NCBI RefSeq assembly: GCF_000021925.1
Contig: NC_011830.1
Location: forward strand, 4,313,001 to 4,377,000
Direction: 5' to 3'
From: Desulfitobacterium hafniense DCB-2
GTDB taxonomy: Bacteria; Bacillota; Desulfitobacteriia; Desulfitobacteriales; Desulfitobacteriaceae
Length of the DNA: 64,000 nucleotides
Shown: piece after piece, positions 59,130 to 64,000 of the stretch
How the letters are laid out: every line of letters starts with the position of its first letter
Position numbering within the stretch: position 1 is the stretch's first letter
Program-made: the position numbers and the translations under genes
The notes under the pieces: model-generated
What the model was told of the DNA's origin: nothing
Seen by the model: the letters and a program-made list of their open reading frames with translations, nothing else
The model's database searches: none

Positions 59130-60410
59130 TTATCCGCGTTTAAGGTCGATCAGCTCCTGAAGCAGGGAGTCCGATACGGTGATTACCCGTGAATTAGCCT
59201 GGAATCCCCGCTGGGTAACGATCATATCCGTAAACTCCTGAGAGAGATCCACATTGGACATCTCTACGGAATTGGGAATGATATTTCCCCGTCCCGCTGT
59301 TCCAGCAGCACCGATGTCTGCTATACCGGAGTTGTTGGTTGCCGCATAAAAATTGTTACCAACATTCTGCAAGCCTGCATCATTGGCAAAGTTAGCAATG
59401 GCCAGCTGACCGATGCGACGGGACGCAGATCCTTTGCCATTGCTGTATATCCCGCTAATAATACCGTTGCCATCGATAGTGACTTCATCTAATTTTGCCC
59501 GGAGTCTCCCATCTACACCCTCAATCTCAACACCGGCAGATGGCGGAGCCGCATTCAAGGTTATTGTTCCCGTTTTTGGATCAAAGGAGCCATCGGTTAT
59601 GTCCTCTAGATCAGCACCGACTAAGTCCGGATTCTCATAGACATAAACGCTTCCCTTTTGCACAAAATCCCCCGCCGGAATCGTAAGCTTATCGTAGTCA
59701 ATATCGGTAATCTCAATGGCAGGAGGGTCCCCACTAGCTTCATCCGCCGGATCCTTAGTAAAGGTTATTTTACCCGTCGTTGAGTCAAGCGTTCCACCAT
59801 CGGGAACTGTCGCTGAAGCACCGATTAATGCCGGATTGACATACTCATAGTTGCTCCCGTTCTGCACAAAATCTCCGAGATTAATCTTAATTATTCCCCC
59901 CTCAGGTTCAGGCGGGTATGAGCCTATATTGAACCGTAAGGGTGTCAGCGGTGCGCTTCCCCATTCGAGAATCTCCCTGTCATTAGCTCCCCACATTTGC
60001 CCCAGAACGAAAGCCCCTGTCCCCGGATCAGTGAGGTAGCCATTTTGATCCTGAGAGAAGGCGCCGGCCCGGCCGTAAACGATCTGTCCTGCATTCCTAA
60101 AGACAAAGAAACCTCTTCCATTAATCATGGCATCCGTACTTTTGCCTGTGTTCTGTGAGCTTCCAGTAGTCATGATCTGGTCGATGGAGCTCACCATGGA
60201 ACCCAGGCCGACCTGTGCGGGGTTGGTTCCCCCTTGATTCGCTGAGGGCGATCCGGCCCCTTTCATAGTTTGGCTCAGCATGGTGGAGAAGGTGACACGG
60301 CTGCGCTTAAAGCCTGTGGTGTTGACATTGGCGATGTTATTGCCCACAACGTCCATTTTTATCTGGTGGTTTTTTAAACCTGAGATAGCTGAATACAAAG
60401 AACGTAGCAT
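59130..60410 (-). CDS. flgE: Flagellar hook protein FlgE with internal duplication
   Basis: 426-residue hook subunit: MLRSLYSAISGLKNHQIKMD and NNIANVNTTGFKRSRVTFS at the start, NFANDAGLQNVGNNFYAATN and VDLSQEFTDMIVTQRGFQANSRVI at the end. The variable middle contains two copies of a 55-60-residue unit, GDFVQNGSNYEYVNPALIGA...GKITF and GDFVQKGSVYVYENPDLVGA...GTITL, probably a surface domain. Confidence 0.92.
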   Translation of the reverse strand: MLRSLYSAISGLKNHQIKMDVVGNNIANVNTTGFKRSRVTFSTMLSQTMKGAGSPSANQGGTNPAQVGLGSMVSSIDQIMTTGSSQNTGKSTDAMINGRGFFVFRNAGQIVYGRAGAFSQDQNGYLTDPGTGAFVLGQMWGANDREILEWGSAPLTPLRFNIGSYPPEPEGGIIKINLGDFVQNGSNYEYVNPALIGASATVPDGGTLDSTTGKITFTKDPADEASGDPPAIEITDIDYDKLTIPAGDFVQKGSVYVYENPDLVGADLEDITDGSFDPKTGTITLNAAPPSAGVEIEGVDGRLRAKLDEVTIDGNGIISGIYSNGKGSASRRIGQLAIANFANDAGLQNVGNNFYAATNNSGIADIGAAGTAGRGNIIPNSVEMSNVDLSQEFTDMIVTQRGFQANSRVITVSDSLLQELIDLKRG

Positions 60411-60465
60411 CGGGATATTCCCCCATTTCCTTTATTTAAACTTTTTCGTTCCACTGATATCCTCG

Positions 60466-61020
60466 TTAATCCTCGGGAATATCATCCTTAGGAATGTCAT
60501 CCTCAGACGTATCATCTTCAGGTACAGGATCGGGGTCGGGGTCCGGCTCCTTAGGGTCGGCGACATAGGTGATGTCACTCATATCTACAGCAGCCTTACT
60601 TCCGTCCTCCAGGACCAATACCAACTGGGGATTGCCATTCAGCCATTGAACAGATTCGACGATCCCATTCACAAAGCCACTGCCATCGATATTCGCTCCT
60701 TCTACATGCTTGCCGATCAGAGCAGCTCCCTGACTGAGCAGAGAATTCTGGAATAGGGCCCCAAAGGCACCGACCAGGTTTTCCATGCTTTTAGACATGT
60801 TATTCATTTGCTCCAGGGAACTGAACTGAGCCATCTGGGTAATCATATCCTTGTTATCCATGGGTGAAAGCGGATCCTGATTGGTCAGTTCAGCAACCAA
60901 CAGCTTCAGAAAATCATCCTTACCCAGAACCTCTTTTGTAGCGTCAGAGACTGCGCTGCTTTGTTTGGATTCTGAGGTGGAAGAGTATTTACTATAATTT
61001 GTATCAACTGTATTACCCAT
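60466..61020 (-). CDS. flgD: Flagellar hook assembly scaffold FlgD, short form
   Basis: 184 residues. The N-terminal scaffold region LGKDDFLKLLVAELTNQDPLSPMDNKDMITQMAQFSSLEQMNNM is the FlgD hallmark. A short beta part (GFVNGIVESVQWLNGNPQLVLVLEDGSKAAVDMSDITYV) follows, and the protein ends with an acidic low-complexity tail (DPDPVPEDDTSEDDIPKDD). Caps the growing hook. 9 bp separate it from fliK. Confidence 0.9.
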   Translation of the reverse strand: MGNTVDTNYSKYSSTSESKQSSAVSDATKEVLGKDDFLKLLVAELTNQDPLSPMDNKDMITQMAQFSSLEQMNNMSKSMENLVGAFGALFQNSLLSQGAALIGKHVEGANIDGSGFVNGIVESVQWLNGNPQLVLVLEDGSKAAVDMSDITYVADPKEPDPDPDPVPEDDTSEDDIPKDDIPED

Positions 61021-61029
61021 AGTTTCCTC

Positions 61030-62655
61030 CTAAGCCTTGATATTAATCCGACTAGCGCCTGGGATCACTTCATCATTGCTCAGTATTCTCTCAAGCTCTT
61101 CACTATTAAGCGACTCTAGAACATCATCGCCACTCTCCTGGGAGTGGCCTGAGCCTTCCCGGCCCTGATGTTCCTGTGCACCTTCTTTTTGCTCTCCTAA
61201 GCCCATCTCCATCTGTCCGCATTGGATGCCCAACTGAGTCAGACTGTCTCTCAGTTCAGACAGATTCTGTTGGAGGAGCTGTCCTGTTCCCCCATCCGAA
61301 GCCACGATGCGCAGATGAACTTGTCCCTCATCCCAATTCATGGCGATATTAATTGCTCCTAAATGGGCGGGGTGTAGTTGAATGGTCAATTCGCGAAGTT
61401 GGGGGCGGGCCAGATAAGCCTTGTCAAAGATGTCCCGGGCTACTTGGGTCCATATGGGCTGATCACCTTTATCGGCAACTTTCCCTTGGACTTGAGCGAT
61501 ATCTTTGGCTTGATGGGTTAGATTGCCTGCTGCAACATCCGGTAAAATAGATTTGTTCCCCTTATTTGTTTCTATAGGCTGTTCATCATCCTGAAGTCCT
61601 TTGGCAACTGTCCCTTTCGCAGAAACCAAGCCGCTTTCTGCCAGCTTTTCTTCCAATGCGCTATGGGGTGATGCGGTGCTTTTGGCTGCTTCTTGTTTTA
61701 AGAGCATATTATCCTCGGAATTCTCCTGATTCAAGCTGAGAATCTCCGGGTTCTTAGCCGTTCTTCCTTCAGGCCCATTACCAACTCCAGGCTTAACCTG
61801 ATTCTCATCTAATCCAGTCTCATCTGATCCTGTTCCATCGGGATCAGATTTCGACTTACCTAATAAGGCTGCCAGCAATGTCCCCTGATTAACCTGGACA
61901 AACGTATTTGCTGCTGTTTTTGCTGTGTCTGTCAGGGTCATGTCAGTTGGCACTGTATTCATTGGTGCAGCATCTGTCTTGGCCTGAGTCGCCATTACAC
62001 TGGGCTCTTGTCCTTCGCCATCCATGGTGATAAATAAACCACTGTTATAGCGCTGGGCAGCAAGTTCTGATTTCTGCTGGGCTAAAGGATTAGCCTCAGC
62101 TTGATTCTGGGGCTTAAGCTTCATTTCCCCTGACATTTCTTTAAGTAAATTGGATATCACGTTCTTATATAAATCCAACTCCGACTGGGGGAAAATCTTC
62201 CCCTGAGGCTGTTCTGTCATCCCTGACAGCTGTACATCCTCTAATATGCCTGAAGAGTAGTTGGCTGGGAGGGCTTGATTTCGTAGTGCATCGAGCTGGG
62301 TCATGAGAGTCTTCAGTTGCTCAGAATTGACTCCCTGTTCCCCTTCTCCTTGCAAGCCTTGTACGAAAACCTCTTGGAAACCTTCGTTTCCTTGAAGTAT
62401 CCCCATAAGTCCTTGTAACCCATCCAAACCCAATAAGGCGTGACGTCCGGAATTGGCATCCTTGCCTGCCGGTTCCTGACTCTGGTTGCCAGAGTCCTGT
62501 CCCTGTCCACCGACTTGGTTCAGCCAACCGCCAAAGATTGCTGCAAACATCATCGCAGCTGAATCTGCACCTGACTGTGAACCACTTGTAAAGGGAGATC
62601 CATCTTCAGTGCTTGTGATGGCTCCCCGAGTGGATAGGGCATTAATTCCTGTCAT
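61030..62655 (-). CDS. fliK: Flagellar hook-length control protein FliK
   Basis: 541 residues. The N-terminal two-thirds is Gln/Gly/Ser-rich and of low complexity, as in FliK. The C-terminal hook-length domain is recognisable in YLARPQLRELTIQLHPAHLGAINIAMNWDEGQVHLRIVA and LLQQNLSELRDSLTQLGIQCGQMEMGLG. The ATG at 62655 follows GGAGGTGATGCC; a longer frame to 62733 has no RBS. Confidence 0.87.
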   Translation of the reverse strand: MTGINALSTRGAITSTEDGSPFTSGSQSGADSAAMMFAAIFGGWLNQVGGQGQDSGNQSQEPAGKDANSGRHALLGLDGLQGLMGILQGNEGFQEVFVQGLQGEGEQGVNSEQLKTLMTQLDALRNQALPANYSSGILEDVQLSGMTEQPQGKIFPQSELDLYKNVISNLLKEMSGEMKLKPQNQAEANPLAQQKSELAAQRYNSGLFITMDGEGQEPSVMATQAKTDAAPMNTVPTDMTLTDTAKTAANTFVQVNQGTLLAALLGKSKSDPDGTGSDETGLDENQVKPGVGNGPEGRTAKNPEILSLNQENSEDNMLLKQEAAKSTASPHSALEEKLAESGLVSAKGTVAKGLQDDEQPIETNKGNKSILPDVAAGNLTHQAKDIAQVQGKVADKGDQPIWTQVARDIFDKAYLARPQLRELTIQLHPAHLGAINIAMNWDEGQVHLRIVASDGGTGQLLQQNLSELRDSLTQLGIQCGQMEMGLGEQKEGAQEHQGREGSGHSQESGDDVLESLNSEELERILSNDEVIPGASRINIKA

Positions 62656-62752
62656 GGCATCACCTCCACCAATACTGAATCTATATAGCTTATCGGCAAA
62701 AACCTGGTAAAACTTTAATTTTTTTTGCATCAATAAGCATCATATAAAAAAC

Positions 62753-62767
62753 GGTACCTGTCCCCAT
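62753..62767. repeat. Partial GGGACAGGTCCC-type repeat
   Basis: GGTACCTGTCCCCA, a half copy of the interspersed palindrome family, between the sigma factor gene and fliK. Confidence 0.55.
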
Positions 62768-62777
62768 TTTTCACCCA

Positions 62778-63524
62778 TTAGAATAAATTCTTCTTTTGGC
62801 GGCTGAGGCGGCCTCTTAGGCGCAGGATGGCTTGGGAATGAAGCTGGGAGATTCTTGATTCCGAAAGTTTCATAATCACAGCGATTTCTTTCAGGGTAAG
62901 GTCTTCCTGATAATATAAGGCCACGACCAGTTTTTCCTTCTCAGGAAGCTTTTCGATAGCGTCGGCCAGGATCTTTTTTTGCTCATCCAGTTCAACTTCC
63001 TGAAAAGCTTCCTGTGCTATGGGGTCCGTCAATTGTGTCCTGGGGGTATAGGCTTCCCCTTCCTCACCTACAGCCACTTCATCAAGGGAGGTCAAAGTCA
63101 GCATTTGCCCTTGATGCAGGGCAGCTTCCAAGTCCCGCGGCTCCATCTCCAGCAAAACCGCTACCTCTTCATTGCTGGCAGGACGGCCATGCCGTGCCTC
63201 CACTTCGGCAAAGGCATCCTGGATGCGCTTGATTTTCTGCCGTGCCGAATGAGGTACCCAATCCATCGTCCGCAAACCATCGATAATCGCTCCCCGGATT
63301 CTCAGCGTAGCATAAGTTTCAAATTTCACTCCCCGAACAGGGTCAAAACGCTCTAAGGCATCCAACAATCCAAACACACCGTAGCCGATCAAATCGTCTT
63401 CATCCACATGTTGAGGTAAGGAAATAAGCAACCGACCGGAGATACGCTTGACTAACGGCAAATACTTTTCAATTTGCTCGACTCTCCATGAACCTCGATT
63501 GGCTGCTTCATAAGGATTCGACAT
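62778..63524 (-). CDS. fliA: Flagellar RNA polymerase sigma factor, FliA/SigD/WhiG type
   Basis: 248-residue sigma-70-family factor without region 1.1: region 2 (VKRISGRLLISLPQHVDEDDLIGYGVFGLLDALERFDPVRGVKFETYATLRIRGAI), LRTMDWVPHSARQK, region 3, and region 4 (LPEKEKLVVALYYQEDLTLKEIAVIMKLSESRISQLHSQAILRLR). Directs late flagellar and chemotaxis genes. It stands upstream of fliK and flgE on the same strand. Confidence 0.93.
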   Translation of the reverse strand: MSNPYEAANRGSWRVEQIEKYLPLVKRISGRLLISLPQHVDEDDLIGYGVFGLLDALERFDPVRGVKFETYATLRIRGAIIDGLRTMDWVPHSARQKIKRIQDAFAEVEARHGRPASNEEVAVLLEMEPRDLEAALHQGQMLTLTSLDEVAVGEEGEAYTPRTQLTDPIAQEAFQEVELDEQKKILADAIEKLPEKEKLVVALYYQEDLTLKEIAVIMKLSESRISQLHSQAILRLRGRLSRQKKNLF

Positions 63525-63551
63525 CTTGTTGGCCCCCCCTTCCTTACAATC

Positions 63552-63935
63552 CTAGTCACCCCAACCCATTCTTCTCACTATTTCCGCTTGTTTCTCAACA
63601 CTGGGTTCCCCTTCGGCAAACTCCTGATTCAATTGCCCTGCCCTGCTAGCTGGAATTTGTCCTTCTTCTGGCTTTTCGCCACCGAAATTCAAGTTATCTT
63701 CCTGCCCCACGGCAATGTCTAAAAGGTTACCCGGCTCAATCAGCTCCATTTCTATGCCGGTCTTTTCAAAAATGGTGATACTGGCCATGCATATACCATA
63801 GATAAGGGTAAAACCGATAATGGCACTAAGGACAATGAAAATAAAGTTTTCCCCACTATAAAAGCTAATTAATGCTAAGACAGCTGAAACGACAAGTGCA
63901 AAATACCATGCCCAAAGCCGTAATTTATCCATCAT
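63552..63935 (-). CDS. Membrane protein of unknown function in the flagellar cluster
   Basis: 127 residues. Two hydrophobic segments (about residues 7-24 and 31-53) and a polar, Glu/Gln-rich tail ending in EIVRRMGWGD. I do not recognise the family. It sits 27 bp before the sigma factor gene. Small membrane proteins at this position occur in other Firmicute flagellar clusters, so a link to motility is plausible. Confidence 0.65.
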   Translation of the reverse strand: MMDKLRLWAWYFALVVSAVLALISFYSGENFIFIVLSAIIGFTLIYGICMASITIFEKTGIEMELIEPGNLLDIAVGQEDNLNFGGEKPEEGQIPASRAGQLNQEFAEGEPSVEKQAEIVRRMGWGD

Positions 63936-63938
63936 CTA

Positions 63939-64000
63939 TTAAATCACCTTTTCGCCATGGTTAATGGTTCGAACCTTAAGATCACCTGTGCCCACATCAA
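63939..64000 (-). CDS. C-terminal end of an unidentified gene (partial)
   Basis: One minus-strand frame reads DVGTGDLKVRTINHGEKVI and stops at 63939-63941. Another ends at 63944 (MWAQVILRFEPLTMAKR). The first looks more protein-like. Too little is visible to name it; position upstream of a small membrane protein and the sigma factor suggests a flagellar or chemotaxis gene. Confidence 0.4.
   Translation of the reverse strand, partial: DVGTGDLKVRTINHGEKVI

Overview
The window reads as chromosomal DNA of an anaerobic, endospore-forming, flagellated Firmicute of the Clostridia. The best fit is Desulfitobacterium or a close relative. This is an inference from gene content: a meso-diaminopimelate-type MurE, SpoVD in the division cluster, PerR, MecA, YlbF, many small ferredoxin-like proteins, sulfur metabolism and a Clostridia-style flagellar cluster. 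I saw no rRNA, tRNA or CRISPR array. Almost every gene lies on the minus strand, so operons read from high to low coordinates.

Layout: 1-9340 is the division and cell-wall cluster mraZ-rsmH-ftsL-spoVD-murE-murF-mraY-murD (murD runs off the left edge), preceded by four MraZ-type boxes. 9421-11285 holds short palindromic repeats and a purine permease with twin PurBoxes. 11285-26133 is a housekeeping stretch: lipoamide dehydrogenase, chemoreceptor, a membrane-anchored glycosidase-like protein, PerR, ferredoxin, a MoxR/VWA pair, YlbF, an HD-GYP-like protein, a PHP phosphatase and TldD/TldE. 26375-29977 is a wrecked IS3-family element whose ends bracket dinD and a broken gene; an intact IS4-type element (28233-29596, 7-bp target duplication) sits inside its orfA. 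29985-31533 carries an acetyltransferase and a Na/Pi cotransporter-like protein.

31586-35030 is the most unusual part. Two 130-bp direct repeats bracket a module with a decayed copy of an ATPase gene start, a candidate 278-nt structured RNA, a solitary receiver-domain gene, a fragment of a second regulator, and an intact AAA ATPase/DUF4143 gene. Both ATPase copies have promoters buried in long palindromes. A fold-back repeat at 34832-35014 shares sequence with one at 14540-14646.

35165-43685 holds mobB-moeA-fapA-LCP (one operon), a small zinc protein, mecA, a DUF362 ferredoxin and an HD-GYP protein. 43941-55353 is a single 13-gene sulfate assimilation unit: sulfate ABC transporter, a ROK regulator, APS reductase, ATP sulfurylase with a degenerate APS-kinase tail, a ThiS-like sulfur carrier with its E1-like enzyme and JAMM protease, a small siroheme sulfite reductase and a TusA-like protein. 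The carrier's Gly-Gly is followed by an 18-residue tail, which fits maturation by the neighbouring protease. 55521-64000 is the flagellar hook/rod cluster with FliK, CheW, a lytic transglycosylase and the flagellar sigma factor.

Neighbouring ribosome-binding sites moved several starts inward; each is stated in its entry. Family calls come from reading motifs, with no database search.
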